Shown here: one piece after another, positions 34,051 to 42,326 of the stretch
How the letters are laid out: every line of letters begins with the position of its first letter
Position numbering within the stretch: position 1 is the first letter of the stretch
Assembly (NCBI GenBank): GCA_963702055.1
Contig: OY969702.1
Span: forward strand, 2,046,001 to 2,110,000
Reading direction: 5' to 3'
Source: CAWINX01 sp963702055
GTDB lineage: Bacteria > Actinomycetota > Thermoleophilia > Solirubrobacterales > 70-9
Length of the DNA: 64,000 nucleotides
The notes under the pieces: model-generated
Told to the model about the DNA's origin: nothing
Seen by the model: the letters and a program-made list of their open reading frames with translations, nothing else
Databases searched by the model: none
Program-made: the position numbers and the translations under genes

Positions 34051-35079
34051 ATGTTGACGACGGCAAAGCTCTCGTTGAGGCGTTGGTGGCCCCTCTATCT
34101 CGTGGGGGCGGCCGCGGTCCTGCTCGTCTGGAGCGCGCTCAGCGCCTCCGGCGGGACCCCGGACCCGACCGCGTCCTCGCACCTCAGCCGCGGGGCCGTC
34201 GTCCTCGACAGCAGCCTGCTGGTCTTCCGCGAGGGCCTTGAGACGATCCTCGTCATCGCCGCGATCACGGCCAGCATGCTCGGCGCGACCGCCGTCTACA
34301 GGAAGCCGATCGCGGCCGGCGCCGGCGCCGGGTTCGCGGCGACGATCGTCACCTGGTTCGTCGCCGCCTGGGCGATCGGCCGGCTGGGGGGCGACGGCCT
34401 GGCGATCCAGGCCGCCACCGGGCTGCTCGCGGTGATCGTCCTGCTCGTCGTCATGAACTGGTTCTTCCACAGGGTCTACTGGACCGGCTGGATCTCCAGC
34501 CACAACCGCCGCCGCCGCCGCATCCTCGACCGCGCCGGGATCGACAGCCGGCGGGCGACCCTGATCGGCCTGATCCTGTTGGGGCTGACCTCGGTGTACC
34601 GGGAGGGATTCGAGGTCGTCCTCTTCCTCCAGAACCTCCGCCTCACCTACGGGTCGGCGGTCGTGCTGGAGGGCGCCGGGATCGGGCTGGCGCTGACCCT
34701 GGCCGTCGGGGCGCTGACCTTTGCCGCCCATCACAAGCTCCACTACAAGCGGATGCTCGTCATCACCGGCGTGCTGCTCGGCGTGGTCCTGATCGTGATG
34801 GTCGGCGAGAGCGTCCAGGAGATGCAGCTGGCCGGCTGGCTGCCGACCACGACGCTGCCCCTGGCGGTCCCCGGCTGGGTGGGGCTCTGGTTTGCGATCT
34901 TCCCGACGGTCGAGGGCCTGGTCGCGCAGTTCCTCGCGGCGGCTCTCGTGCTTGGGTCCTACTTCGGCGCCGAGTACCTGCGGGTCCGCCGCCCGCGGGC
35001 GCTCGGCGAGGCGCCGGCCGTTCGCTCCGAGCGCCCGCCGGCGGCCGGCGAGGTTCCGGCGTTCTCGTTGCTCCGCTAG
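34051..35079 (+). CDS. FTR1-family iron permease
   Basis: 342 residues, about seven membrane segments. The two family motifs are FREGLETILVIAA (residues 59-71) and VYREGFEVVLFLQ (near residue 182), with the glutamates that pass ferric iron. The N-terminus is a short cytoplasmic part followed by a membrane helix (LYLVGAAAVLLVW). Related proteins act with an extracytoplasmic ferroxidase or EfeO/EfeB; none is adjacent. The ATG at 34051 is preferred to longer frames because it follows the iron box and no Shine-Dalgarno is seen upstream, consistent with a leaderless message. The C-terminal tail is Arg/Pro rich. Confidence 0.88.
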   Translation: MLTTAKLSLRRWWPLYLVGAAAVLLVWSALSASGGTPDPTASSHLSRGAVVLDSSLLVFREGLETILVIAAITASMLGATAVYRKPIAAGAGAGFAATIVTWFVAAWAIGRLGGDGLAIQAATGLLAVIVLLVVMNWFFHRVYWTGWISSHNRRRRRILDRAGIDSRRATLIGLILLGLTSVYREGFEVVLFLQNLRLTYGSAVVLEGAGIGLALTLAVGALTFAAHHKLHYKRMLVITGVLLGVVLIVMVGESVQEMQLAGWLPTTTLPLAVPGWVGLWFAIFPTVEGLVAQFLAAALVLGSYFGAEYLRVRRPRALGEAPAVRSERPPAAGEVPAFSLLR

Positions 35080-35080
35080 C

Positions 35081-35896
35081 TCAGCCGCGTGCCATCAGGG
35101 TGGAGACGACCGCTTCGTAGAAGCCCTCGCCCATCCGGCCCTCGGTGACGGTGACGTTGTCCCAGGCCGGCAGCGCGGCGCGCAGGCCTGGATCGCGCTC
35201 GGGGCCGTTGGCGACGACGAAGAAGCGGCCGACCGCGGCGGCGACCTCGAGGTCCTCGACCGAGTCGCCGACCCCGATGCACTCGCCCGGCGCGTAGCCG
35301 CGGGCGCGCGCGTGGGCGGCGACCGCGCCCGCCTTGCTGACCATGCACGGGACCAGGTGGTAGGCGTGGGTGGGACCGTCGACCGTCGGCATCTCCCGGC
35401 CGATCGCGCCGTTGTCGAGCAGACGCAGGTCGTCGTGGCCGTTCTCGGCGAGCAGCGCGTTGCCCTCCTCGACGTCGACCTTGCCGCGGAAGAGGTGGGA
35501 GAGGACGCGGCCGTGGTGCCAGGGGGCGTGGTACTCGAGTCGTCCCTCGAAGTGCTCGAAGAGAAGTTTCGGGATGCCGCGCCGCTCGATCTGCTCGTAG
35601 ACGGTGCCCTCCTCGTCGGGGACCATCTCGCCGGTCAGCAGCGTCGTCTCGCCGTCGATCGCGAAGGCGCAGCCCGCCTCGTAGATGTAGGAGGTTTGGC
35701 CCATCAGCCGGGCTGCCTCGTGGACCTGCGGCTCGCGCCGGCCCGACATGATCACCACCTCGACCCCGGCCCGGTGACAGGCCTCGAGGCCACGGCTCTG
35801 GGACAGGGAGAAGGCGCCTTCGGCGTCGCGGAAGAGCGAGCTGCCCTTGCCGAGCAGCGTCCCGTCGAGGTCGGTGTAGACGCACTTCAGTGCCAT
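35081..35896 (-). CDS. HAD-IIB phosphatase (mannosyl-3-phosphoglycerate phosphatase/Cof-like)
   Basis: 271 residues from the ATG at 35896. Motif I is CVYTDLDGTLLGKG, motif II is VEVVIMSGRRE, motif III is the lysine in CMVSKAGAVAAH and motif IV is CIGVGDSVEDLEVAAAV. The large cap between motifs II and III fits subclass IIB. It hydrolyses a sugar phosphate or similar phospho-metabolite in the cytoplasm; the exact substrate is not visible. The longer frame upstream is antisense to folP. It converges with the FTR1 gene with only one base between stops. Confidence 0.85.
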   Translation of the reverse strand: MALKCVYTDLDGTLLGKGSSLFRDAEGAFSLSQSRGLEACHRAGVEVVIMSGRREPQVHEAARLMGQTSYIYEAGCAFAIDGETTLLTGEMVPDEEGTVYEQIERRGIPKLLFEHFEGRLEYHAPWHHGRVLSHLFRGKVDVEEGNALLAENGHDDLRLLDNGAIGREMPTVDGPTHAYHLVPCMVSKAGAVAAHARARGYAPGECIGVGDSVEDLEVAAAVGRFFVVANGPERDPGLRAALPAWDNVTVTEGRMGEGFYEAVVSTLMARG

Positions 35897-35954
35897 CGCG
35901 CGGTCGTTACGGTAGCCGGATGGCCAGCGAGTCCACCCGCCGAGAGTCCGACAG

Positions 35955-36824
35955 ATGATTTGGAGACTCGCCGACCGGACCCTCGACCTGGCCCAGCCGC
36001 TGGCGGCGGGGATCGTCAACGTCACCGCCGACTCGATGTTCGAGGGGGCGCGCAGCGGCACTCCCGAGCAGGCCGTCGAGGACGGGCTGGCGCTGGTCGA
36101 GGCCGGCTTCGACATGCTCGACGTGGGGGCGGTGGCGGCGCGCAGCGGGCCGCCGGTGGCGGTCGAGGAGGAGGCCGCGGCGCTGGTCCCGGCGATCGAG
36201 GGGCTGGTCGGCGCGGGGGCGGACGGAGAGGCGAGCGCAATTGCGCGGGCGCCGATCTCCGCCGACACCTTCTCGCCCGAGGTCGCGCGGCGGGCGCTGG
36301 CGGCGGGGGCGGTCGCGGTCAACGACATCTCCGGCGGCTCGGATGAGATGTTCGAGCTGGTCGCCGAGAGCGGCTGCGGCTACGTGCTGATGCACATCGA
36401 GGGGCCGCCGCGGGTCGACCGCCCGGCGCGCCGCTACGACGACGTCGTCGACCACCTGAAGTCGTGGTTCGGGGGGAGAGTCGAGGCGGCCCGGCGGCTT
36501 GGGGTGACAGAGGAGCAGATCGCGATCGACCCTGGACTCGACTTCGACCTCACCGCCGAGCAGGACCTCGAGGTCCTGCGGCGCCTCGGCGAGCTGCGCG
36601 AGCTGGGGCTGCCGCTCTACGTCTCGCTCTCGCGCAAGGACTTCATCGGCGCCGTGCTCGCCGGTTCCTGGGGGGAGCGGCTGCCGGCGGGCGAGCGCGA
36701 GTGGGGGACGGTCGCCGCGGTCGCTCTGGCGATCCGCGAGGGCGCCGACATCCTCCGCATCCACGACCGCAGCTCGCTGCAGGCGGTGCGGGTGGCCGGG
36801 CGGATCGTGCGGAGCTCCGGCTAG
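35955..36824 (+). CDS. folP: Dihydropteroate synthase
   Basis: 289 residues, TIM-barrel pterin-binding family. Landmarks are AGIVNVTADSMFEGAR, GFDMLDVGAVAARSG, ISADTFSPEVARRAL, VNDISGG, YVLMHIEG, IAIDPGLDFDL and SLSRKDFIGAVL, with the C-terminal RIHDRSSL. It condenses 4-aminobenzoate with hydroxymethyl-dihydropterin diphosphate in folate synthesis. The usual NVTPDSF is here NVTADSM, a variant of the first loop, so a divergent paralogue cannot be excluded. Its stop overlaps the GTG of the helicase gene by one base. Confidence 0.85.
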   Translation: MIWRLADRTLDLAQPLAAGIVNVTADSMFEGARSGTPEQAVEDGLALVEAGFDMLDVGAVAARSGPPVAVEEEAAALVPAIEGLVGAGADGEASAIARAPISADTFSPEVARRALAAGAVAVNDISGGSDEMFELVAESGCGYVLMHIEGPPRVDRPARRYDDVVDHLKSWFGGRVEAARRLGVTEEQIAIDPGLDFDLTAEQDLEVLRRLGELRELGLPLYVSLSRKDFIGAVLAGSWGERLPAGEREWGTVAAVALAIREGADILRIHDRSSLQAVRVAGRIVRSSG

Positions 36825-39100
36825 TGGCGAAGAGCCTGCTCGAAACGCCTTGGGCCGTTGCGATCGATCCCGCCCGCCGTGACGGCCGCGTCGTCGCCGA
36901 GAGCGTCGAAGTGGAGCGCCCGGCCAAACGCGTCGCGATGCCCTCCTCGCTGGACCCCGACTTCGCCGCGGCGCTCGCCGCCGCCGGTGTCGATCGCCTC
37001 TACTCCCACCAGCGCGAGGCGCTGGAGGCCGCCGCGTCCTCCAATCTGGTGATCACCAGCGGCACCGCTTCGGGCAAGTCGCTCGCCTTCAACCTGCCGG
37101 TCCTCGACGGCATCGCCCGTGATCCGAAGCGCCGCGCCCTCTACCTCTACCCGACCAAGGCGCTGGCCCAGGACCAGGCGCGCAAGCTCGGCGCCCTGCG
37201 CCCGCCCGGCCTGCGCGAGGCGATCTATGACGGCGACACGCCGCGCGAGGAGCGCCCGGCGATCCGCCGCAACAACAACCTCGTCCTCACCAACCCCGAC
37301 ATGCTCCACGTCGGCCTGCTGCCCCACCACAAGGGCTGGGGTGACTTCCTCGCCAACCTCGGCTGGGTCGTCGTCGACGAGGCCCACACCTATCGCGGCG
37401 TCTTCGGCTCCCACGTCGCCAACGTCCTGCGGCGGCTGCGCCGGGTGGCGCGTGCCTACGGCTCCGAGCCCCGCTTCCTGCTCGCATCGGCGACGATCGC
37501 CAACCCGGTCGAGCTGGCCGAGCGCCTGGTCGGGACGCCCTTCGAGCTGATCGACGACGACGGGGCGCCGCGCGCCGGGCGGGAGATCGCGATGTGGAAC
37601 CCGCCGTTGATCGACAAGGCGAGCGGGACGCGGCGCTCGGCCCTCTCGGAGGCAGCCGACCTGCTGGCCGACCTCGTCGCCTCCGGGGTGCGGACGATCT
37701 GCTTCCTGAAGAGCCGCCGCGGGATCGAGCTGATTCAGCGCTTCGCTCGGGACAACCTGGCGGCGCGCGGCAAGCCCGAGCTGGCCGAGCGGATCGCCCC
37801 CTATCGGGGCGGTTACACGCCCCAGCAACGGCGTGAGATCGAGGAGCGCCTCGCCCGCGGCGAGCTGCTCGCGGTCGTCGCCACCGACGCGCTGGAGCTG
37901 GGGATCGACGTCGGCGAGCTCGACGCGGCGATCTGCGTCACCTTTCCCGGCACGGTCGCCAGCCTGCGCCAGATGTGGGGCCGGGCCGGGCGGCGGCGGC
38001 GCGGGCTGGCGGTCTACGTCGCCGGGCAGGACGCCCTCGACCAGTTCTTCTGTCGCCATCCCGACGAGTTCCTCGAGCGGCCGGTCGAAGCGGCGATCCT
38101 CGACCACGCCAACGAGCAGATCGCCTCCCGCCACCTGGTTGCGGCGGCCTACGAGCTGCCGCTCACCGACGCCGACGACGAGGTCTTCGGGCCGGACTGG
38201 CGGGAGCGGGCGGAGCGCCTGGCGGGCGCCGGGGAGCTGCGCCGCGCCGGCGGGCGGCTGCTGCCGCGCAGCAGCGAGTTCGTCGCCGCGAAGATCCCGC
38301 TGCGCTCGGCTTCGAGCGACTCGGTCGCGGTGATCGAGCGCGACTCGGGTGAGATGCTCGGCCTGGTCGAGGCCGAGCGTGCCTTTACGACGATCCACCC
38401 GGGGGCGATCTATCTCCACCTCGGCCGCTCCTACGAGGTCGAGCGGCTCGACATCGACGGCCGCCGCGCGATCGTCTCCGCCTTCGACGGCGACTGGTAC
38501 ACGCGCCCGAAGAAGGAGACCGAGATCTACATCGAGCGGACCCTCCAGCAGCGCGAGACCGCCGGGGTCGAGCTGCACTTCGGCGAGGTCTCGGTCACGG
38601 AGCAGGTGATCGCCTTCCAGCGGGTCTCGATCACCGAGCAGGAGCCGATCGACGTGGTCGCGCTGGAGCTGCCCGAGCAGCACTTCGTCACCCAAGCGCT
38701 CTGGTACGTGCTGCCGGAGCGGCTCAGCGGCGCGCTGCCCCCCGATGCCCTGCTCGGCGCCCTGCACGCGACCGAGCACGGCCAGATCGCGGTGCTGCCG
38801 CTGATCGCGATGTGCGACCGCTGGGACATCGGCGGCCTCTCCACCAACGTCCACTTCCAGACCGGCCGCTCGACGATCTTCGTCTACGACGGCCATCCGG
38901 GTGGGGTGGGGATCACCCTGCGCGGCTACGAGCAGTTCGAGCGCCTGCTCGGCGACGCCGAGCGGCTGATCGCCGAGTGCCCCTGCGAGTCCGGCTGCCC
39001 CTCCTGTGTGCAGAGCCCCAAGTGCGGCAACCTCAACGAGCCGCTGCACAAGGCCGGCGCCCTGGAGCTGATGCGGACGATGAAAGACTCCGCCGCATGA
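36824..39100 (+). CDS. DEAD/DEAH-box helicase with DUF1998 zinc-binding C-terminus
   Basis: 758 residues from the GTG at 36824. Helicase motifs are in order: SHQREALEAA (Q motif region), TSGTASGKSLAF (I), YPTKALAQDQ (Ia), VVVDEAHTYRG (II), LASATIANP (III), then IATDALELGIDVG-like VVATDALELGIDV (V) and MWGRAGRRRRG (VI). The C-terminal DUF1998/MrfA-like domain ends with the cysteine cluster CPCESGCPSCVQSPKCGN. Related MrfA-type enzymes unwind DNA 3'-5' and excise mitomycin adducts with a partner nuclease; the same repair role is plausible. It is coupled to folP by a one-base overlap. Confidence 0.92.
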   Translation: MAKSLLETPWAVAIDPARRDGRVVAESVEVERPAKRVAMPSSLDPDFAAALAAAGVDRLYSHQREALEAAASSNLVITSGTASGKSLAFNLPVLDGIARDPKRRALYLYPTKALAQDQARKLGALRPPGLREAIYDGDTPREERPAIRRNNNLVLTNPDMLHVGLLPHHKGWGDFLANLGWVVVDEAHTYRGVFGSHVANVLRRLRRVARAYGSEPRFLLASATIANPVELAERLVGTPFELIDDDGAPRAGREIAMWNPPLIDKASGTRRSALSEAADLLADLVASGVRTICFLKSRRGIELIQRFARDNLAARGKPELAERIAPYRGGYTPQQRREIEERLARGELLAVVATDALELGIDVGELDAAICVTFPGTVASLRQMWGRAGRRRRGLAVYVAGQDALDQFFCRHPDEFLERPVEAAILDHANEQIASRHLVAAAYELPLTDADDEVFGPDWRERAERLAGAGELRRAGGRLLPRSSEFVAAKIPLRSASSDSVAVIERDSGEMLGLVEAERAFTTIHPGAIYLHLGRSYEVERLDIDGRRAIVSAFDGDWYTRPKKETEIYIERTLQQRETAGVELHFGEVSVTEQVIAFQRVSITEQEPIDVVALELPEQHFVTQALWYVLPERLSGALPPDALLGALHATEHGQIAVLPLIAMCDRWDIGGLSTNVHFQTGRSTIFVYDGHPGGVGITLRGYEQFERLLGDAERLIAECPCESGCPSCVQSPKCGNLNEPLHKAGALELMRTMKDSAA

Positions 39101-39117
39101 CCCCCTCAAAATCCCGC

Positions 39118-39162
39118 TCCGCTGTTCCTTTCCCCCTCTATACCCGGCAAAGGAACAGCGGA
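39118..39162. repeat. Family A-II intergenic palindrome, copy 3 (inverted)
   Basis: Arms TCCGCTGTTCCTTT (39118-39131) and AAAGGAACAGCGGA (39149-39162) are perfect 14-bp complements. Read on the minus strand, the loop is GCCGGGTATAGAGGGGG, so this copy is inverted relative to copies 1 and 2. It ends 5 bases before the start of the next gene. Confidence 0.85.
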
Positions 39163-39167
39163 ACGTG

Positions 39168-39653
39168 ATGAGCGGGCAGCGGCAGGTTGCGGTGATCGGG
39201 ACGGCGCGCTGTGCGCCGGACTCTGAGCCGGCCGCGCTCGCCGAGGAGGTGGGCAGGCGCCTCGCGGAAGCGGGCGTCGCGGTCGTCTGCGGCGGCCTCG
39301 CGGGGGTGATGGAGGCGGCCTGCCGCGGCGCCGCGGAGGCGGGTGGAGTCGCGATCGGGATCGTCCCCGGCGCCGACATCGGGGAGGCGAACCCGTTCTG
39401 CACCCATGTCGTCGCCACCGGCATCGGCCACGCTCGCAACCTCGCCGTGGTCTCTTCGGGCGCCGCGGTGATCGCGGTCGGGGGCGAGTGGGGGACCCTC
39501 TCGGAGATCGGCTTCGCCCGCTCGATCGGTCGCCCGGTAATCGCCCTGCGCAGCTGGGAGCTGAACGGTCGCGACCGCATGGAGGGCGCCCCCGGCGTCG
39601 TCCCCGCGGCGTCGGCGCGCCAGGCGGTCGAGCTGGCGCTCGAAGCGCTCTGA
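39168..39653 (+). CDS. SLOG-fold (TIGR00725/LOG-like) protein
   Basis: 161 residues with a Rossmann-like SLOG fold: VAVIGTARCAPDSE at the N-terminus, VVCGGLAGVMEAACRGAAEAGG with the glycine-rich nucleotide loop, GIGHARNLAVVSSG, and the GGEWGTLSEIGFARSIGRPVI motif, close to the PGGxGTxxE motif of LOG/lysine-decarboxylase-like proteins. Such proteins bind nucleotides or nucleotide-derived ligands; some are cytokinin riboside phosphohydrolases. The PGG is replaced by VGG, so phosphoribohydrolase activity is uncertain. A palindrome lies directly upstream and no Shine-Dalgarno is visible; a GTG at 39165 is an alternative start. Confidence 0.8.
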   Translation: MSGQRQVAVIGTARCAPDSEPAALAEEVGRRLAEAGVAVVCGGLAGVMEAACRGAAEAGGVAIGIVPGADIGEANPFCTHVVATGIGHARNLAVVSSGAAVIAVGGEWGTLSEIGFARSIGRPVIALRSWELNGRDRMEGAPGVVPAASARQAVELALEAL

Positions 39654-39675
39654 GAACCTCTCTAAGGTGGGCGGC

Positions 39676-40593
39676 GTGTACGAGGACTCGATCCGCGAGG
39701 AGTTCACCCATCAGTCCGAGACCTTCGGCGCCTCGCCGGCGATGACGTCCGCGCAAACCCTCGGCGCTCTGGTCGAGCTGGTGCCCGAGGACCGCGAGGC
39801 CCGCTGGGTCGATGTCGCCTGCGGCCCGGGTGTTGTCTCCCGCGCGATCGCGGCCAGGGTCGGCTCCGTGCGTGGGGTCGACCTGACCCCGGCGATGATC
39901 GAGGCGGCAGAGCGCGCGGCGCGTGACGAGGGGGTTGGAAACGTCGACTTCTCGCTGGGTGACGCGGCCGCGCTCGCCTTCGAGCCGGGCTCCTTCGACG
40001 GCGCGATCACCCGCTTCAGCTTTCACCACATCCCGGTCCCGAGCCGGGTGCTGGCCGAGATGGCACGCGTGGTGCAGCCGGGTGGCTGGGTCGTTGTCGG
40101 GGACCAGGTGACCGACGACGACGGCGCAGCCGCCGCCTGGCATCAGGAGATCGAACGCCTGCGCGACCCCACCCACTGGGCCTCGCAGCGACTCGGCCGG
40201 CTGCGCGAGATGGGCGAGGAGGCGGGCCTGGCGCTGGAGGAGGAGCGGCTGATCCCGATCGAGATCGACTACGAGGACTGGTTGGGACGGGGCTCGGGCG
40301 GCGAGAGCGCGGCGGCGCTGATCGACAAGCTGCCGGGCCAGAGCGCCCGCAGGGCGAGGATTGCGAAGGCATGGGACCAGGCGAGTGGCGTGGTCGAGCG
40401 GGGGGCGCCGGTGCGGGCGTCGACCCGCTCGGGGAGGAGGCCGAGGGGTGTGGCAGCGCGGCGCAGATCGCCGATCAGGCGCAGGGCGGCACGACGGTCG
40501 TGGTGCGCGACCGCTCGCTCGTCGGCGCGCTCCCCCCGGTGCGCGAGCGAAAGACGCCCGACATGGCGATCGGCATCGGCGAGCGCCGCGTAG
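39676..40593 (+). CDS. SAM-dependent class I methyltransferase with abnormal 3' end
   Basis: GTG start at 39676 preceded by AAGGTGG. Residues 1-215 are a typical class I methyltransferase: VDVACGPGVVSRAIA (motif I), GVDLTPAMIE (acidic residue for the SAM ribose), VDFSLGDAAAL and FDGAITRFSFHHIP with VVQPGGWVVVGD. After YEDWLGRGSGGESAAALIDK the frame runs antisense through the end of the GH15-like gene to 40593 and becomes Arg/Ser rich, which is not protein-like. The natural C-terminal strands seem to be lost. Either a deletion has joined two convergent genes, or the reading frame is broken. Substrate unknown. Confidence 0.7.
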   Translation: MYEDSIREEFTHQSETFGASPAMTSAQTLGALVELVPEDREARWVDVACGPGVVSRAIAARVGSVRGVDLTPAMIEAAERAARDEGVGNVDFSLGDAAALAFEPGSFDGAITRFSFHHIPVPSRVLAEMARVVQPGGWVVVGDQVTDDDGAAAAWHQEIERLRDPTHWASQRLGRLREMGEEAGLALEEERLIPIEIDYEDWLGRGSGGESAAALIDKLPGQSARRARIAKAWDQASGVVERGAPVRASTRSGRRPRGVAARRRSPIRRRAARRSWCATARSSARSPRCASERRPTWRSASASAA

Positions 40594-41630
40594 GCCCAGG
40601 CCGTCCAGGCGGTCGGCGCGGTCCAGGGGTCGCGGCCGGGCCAGTCCTCCGAGGGGACCAGGCCGAAACGCCCCTCGCAGCAGGCCAGCAGCCGGTCCAG
40701 CGAGCGCCGCACCAGCGAAAACAGGGCGGGGCGGGGGAAGGGACGCACCGCCCAGGCCGCGGCGGAGTCGACGCCCGAGTCGGGGTCGCCAACCCGCCGC
40801 GCCAGCATGGTGTAACGCGTTGGCGCGCTGTGGGCACGCTTACGCGTTGCACCTAGGGGCGAGTTGGAGGAGGCAAGCGCGTTGCCGAGATAGTCGCCGG
40901 GGTCTTTCTCTTGGTAGTCGGTGCGGTCGCGCCACTCGGGCGAAGGCGGATCCCCCTCCGCCGCAGAGGCGTTCGCGCCGGCCCGGTCACGCTGGTCGAA
41001 GTCGCGACCCGCCGCCGCCGGCAGGCGCGCCGCGCGCGCCGCAGCGCCGACCCATCCCCAAGCGTCGCCCTGGGCCGCCCGCGCCGGCACCGGCGTCCCG
41101 TCCGGGTAAAAGCGCGCCGCGGCGCCGAGGTCCAGCCGCGCGAGGAATCGCGCCACCCGCCGCGCCTCGCGGAGATCGCCCGCCGCGGCATAGGCCAGCG
41201 CCGCCGCGGCGGCGTCGCGGGGCCAGACGTAGGCCCAACCTGGCCGCGCTCCCGCGATCACCGCTCCACTGCGCCAGTAGGTCAGCGCTCGCAGTGTCAG
41301 TAGCGATCGCCGGTACATCAGTCGCGCCCAGGCCGGCGCGTCTCGTCCCAGAGGCCGTGCTCGCTCCAACCATCGCTCCGCCGCTGTGCTCGGGCTCGGA
41401 CCCGGACGCCGCTGGGCGGCGCCTCGAACCGGCCCCGACGGTCCTCGATCGACCACCCTTCCCAGCGAGTCGACGGTCACCGTCGCTTCACCATCGCCGA
41501 TTGCCGGGATCGTGAGGAAGCGCGGCGCCCGAGGGTCCGCCCCCGACCCGCCGGAGACGAGCGCAAGCGCGACCACGGCAAGCGCGACCATTCCCACCGC
41601 TGGGCGAGTCCCGTTCACCCCCCAATGCAA
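40269..41630 (-). CDS. Secreted glucoamylase-like (GH15-type) protein
   Basis: 453 residues with an N-terminal signal (VGMVALAVVALALVSGG). The (alpha/alpha)6-barrel landmarks are GWAYVWPRDAAAAALAYAAAG, FYPDGTPVP and GLVPSEDWPGRDPWTAPTAWTAWA, then GLLPERVDARTGAPRSTTPLAWSHAFAILAL, as in GH15 glucoamylase/trehalase-like proteins. The family uses two carboxylates for inverting hydrolysis; the glutamate in LLPERVD is a good candidate. The last 20 residues after RALWPG overlap the methyltransferase gene on the other strand and are not conserved-looking. Position of the true end is uncertain. Confidence 0.75.
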   Translation of the reverse strand: MHWGVNGTRPAVGMVALAVVALALVSGGSGADPRAPRFLTIPAIGDGEATVTVDSLGRVVDRGPSGPVRGAAQRRPGPSPSTAAERWLERARPLGRDAPAWARLMYRRSLLTLRALTYWRSGAVIAGARPGWAYVWPRDAAAAALAYAAAGDLREARRVARFLARLDLGAAARFYPDGTPVPARAAQGDAWGWVGAAARAARLPAAAGRDFDQRDRAGANASAAEGDPPSPEWRDRTDYQEKDPGDYLGNALASSNSPLGATRKRAHSAPTRYTMLARRVGDPDSGVDSAAAWAVRPFPRPALFSLVRRSLDRLLACCEGRFGLVPSEDWPGRDPWTAPTAWTAWAYAALADADRHVGRLSLAHRGERADERAVAHHDRRAALRLIGDLRRAATPLGLLPERVDARTGAPRSTTPLAWSHAFAILALRALWPGSLSISAAALSPPEPRPNQSS

Positions 41631-41716
41631 TCAGCCGGCGCGCGCCCCCGGTCACACGCGACCGTGGAATCAATCATCTAGCCTTCGCCCTGCGCCGGCC
41701 CCGGCCGTCGCTCCCA

Positions 41717-41789
41717 GGCGAGGTAGCTCAGTTGGTAGAGCACACGACTGAAAATCGTGGTGTCGCCGGTTCGATTCCGGCCCTCGCCA
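41717..41789 (+). tRNA. tRNA-Phe (GAA)
   Basis: Acceptor stem GGCGAGG/CCTCGCC with discriminator A, D-arm AGCTCAGTTGGTAGAGC, anticodon stem CACGA/TCGTG around loop CTGAAAA (anticodon GAA), and T-arm GCCGGTTCGATTCCGGC. No CCA is encoded. Its 3' half from 41748 is repeated exactly at 46981-47023, so it serves as the integration site of the island downstream and remains intact at the left end. Confidence 0.97.
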
Positions 41790-41790
41790 T
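41748..41790 (+). repeat. Left attachment repeat (within tRNA-Phe)
   Basis: 43 bp from CTGAAAATCG to CCTCGCCAT, identical to 46981-47023. It spans the anticodon loop to one base past the mature tRNA 3' end, the usual crossover zone of tyrosine integrases. Confidence 0.9.
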
Positions 41791-41852
41791 TCGCTTTTTC
41801 CCCTGCAAATGAACGGGTTTCACGCGAGGCTAATTGCTGATTATCGCCTCTC

Positions 41853-41887
41853 GAAGTGGCAATGATCGAGGCTTTCATCGCCACTTC
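41853..41887. repeat. Imperfect hairpin near the left end of the island
   Basis: GAAGTGGCAATGA (41853-41865) and TCATCGCCACTTC (41875-41887) are 13-bp arms with one mismatch. A related hairpin with the same GAAGTGGCGATG start is at 46806-46836 near the right end. Confidence 0.55.
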
Positions 41888-42002
41888 TTGCGCTTTTCGG
41901 ACCCATCACGACCTCGCTGTTGCCCTGCTAAACCACCACGATTTGGCTTCATAGAGCGATCCTTGGGGTCCATGGGCGTTTGAATTCTTCGCCCCGAACG
42001 CG

Positions 42003-42040
42003 TTGGAAATCGTGGTGTCCTGAGTTCGAATCAAGGGACA
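42003..42040 (+). repeat. Decayed tRNA 3'-half-like segment (possible relic attachment site)
   Basis: AAATCGTGGTGTC is identical to the tRNA-Phe anticodon-stem to variable-loop segment, followed by AGTTCGAATC in the place of GGTTCGATTC. The acceptor strand is not conserved. It lies 255 bp inside the left attachment repeat. Confidence 0.5.
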
Positions 42041-42062
42041 CATCTAGGTGTATAGTGATGTC
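42037..42062 (+). promoter_or_regulatory. Promoter/operator of the VapBC-like pair
   Basis: TATAGT at 42051-42056 is a good -10 hexamer only 6 bases before the ATG at 42063, which suggests leaderless transcription. ACACATCTAGGTGT just upstream is a near-palindrome and could be the binding site of the ribbon-helix-helix antitoxin; ACATC...GATGT is a second nested inverted repeat. Confidence 0.5.
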
Positions 42063-42326
42063 ATGAGCCGAGCCCAGATCTACCTTGGCGAAGACGAGTT
42101 GGAGCTTCTTGATCGCGCATCCCAAGAGACCGGTGCGTCGCGCTCGGAATTGATCCGCCGCGCGGTGCGATCGACCTTCGGACGCCAGGGGAAGGACGAG
42201 AGGCTCAGCGCGCTTCGCGCGAGCGCCGGCTCATGGCGGGGGCGCCGAGCCACCGGGGCCGAGCACGTCGACGCCATGCGCGGCGGCGATCTGAACGAGC
42301 GCCTGACTCGCCTCGGCGTCAAGTGA
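42063..42326 (+). CDS. Ribbon-helix-helix (CopG/VapB-like) antitoxin
   Basis: 87 residues. RAQIYLGEDELELLDRASQETGASRSELIRRAVRSTF is the beta strand, helix and helix of the CopG/MetJ DNA-binding fold (residues 3-40). The C-terminal part (GKDERLSALRASAGSWRGR, then DAMRGGDLNERL) is the usual region that wraps the toxin. The ATG at 42063 is chosen because an upstream GTG would lie inside the -10 hexamer. The stop overlaps the toxin GTG by 4 bases, the usual coupled antitoxin-toxin order. Confidence 0.85.
   Translation: MSRAQIYLGEDELELLDRASQETGASRSELIRRAVRSTFGRQGKDERLSALRASAGSWRGRRATGAEHVDAMRGGDLNERLTRLGVK

Noticed and set aside
36821..39580. A 919-codon open frame on the minus strand over the helicase
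   Set aside because: Antisense shadow of an intact helicase with all motifs.
41678..41884. A small minus-strand frame over tRNA-Phe
   Set aside because: Antisense tRNA translation (WNRTGD/NRTGDTTIFS type), a known false gene source; the same applies to 46826-47038 at the right repeat.
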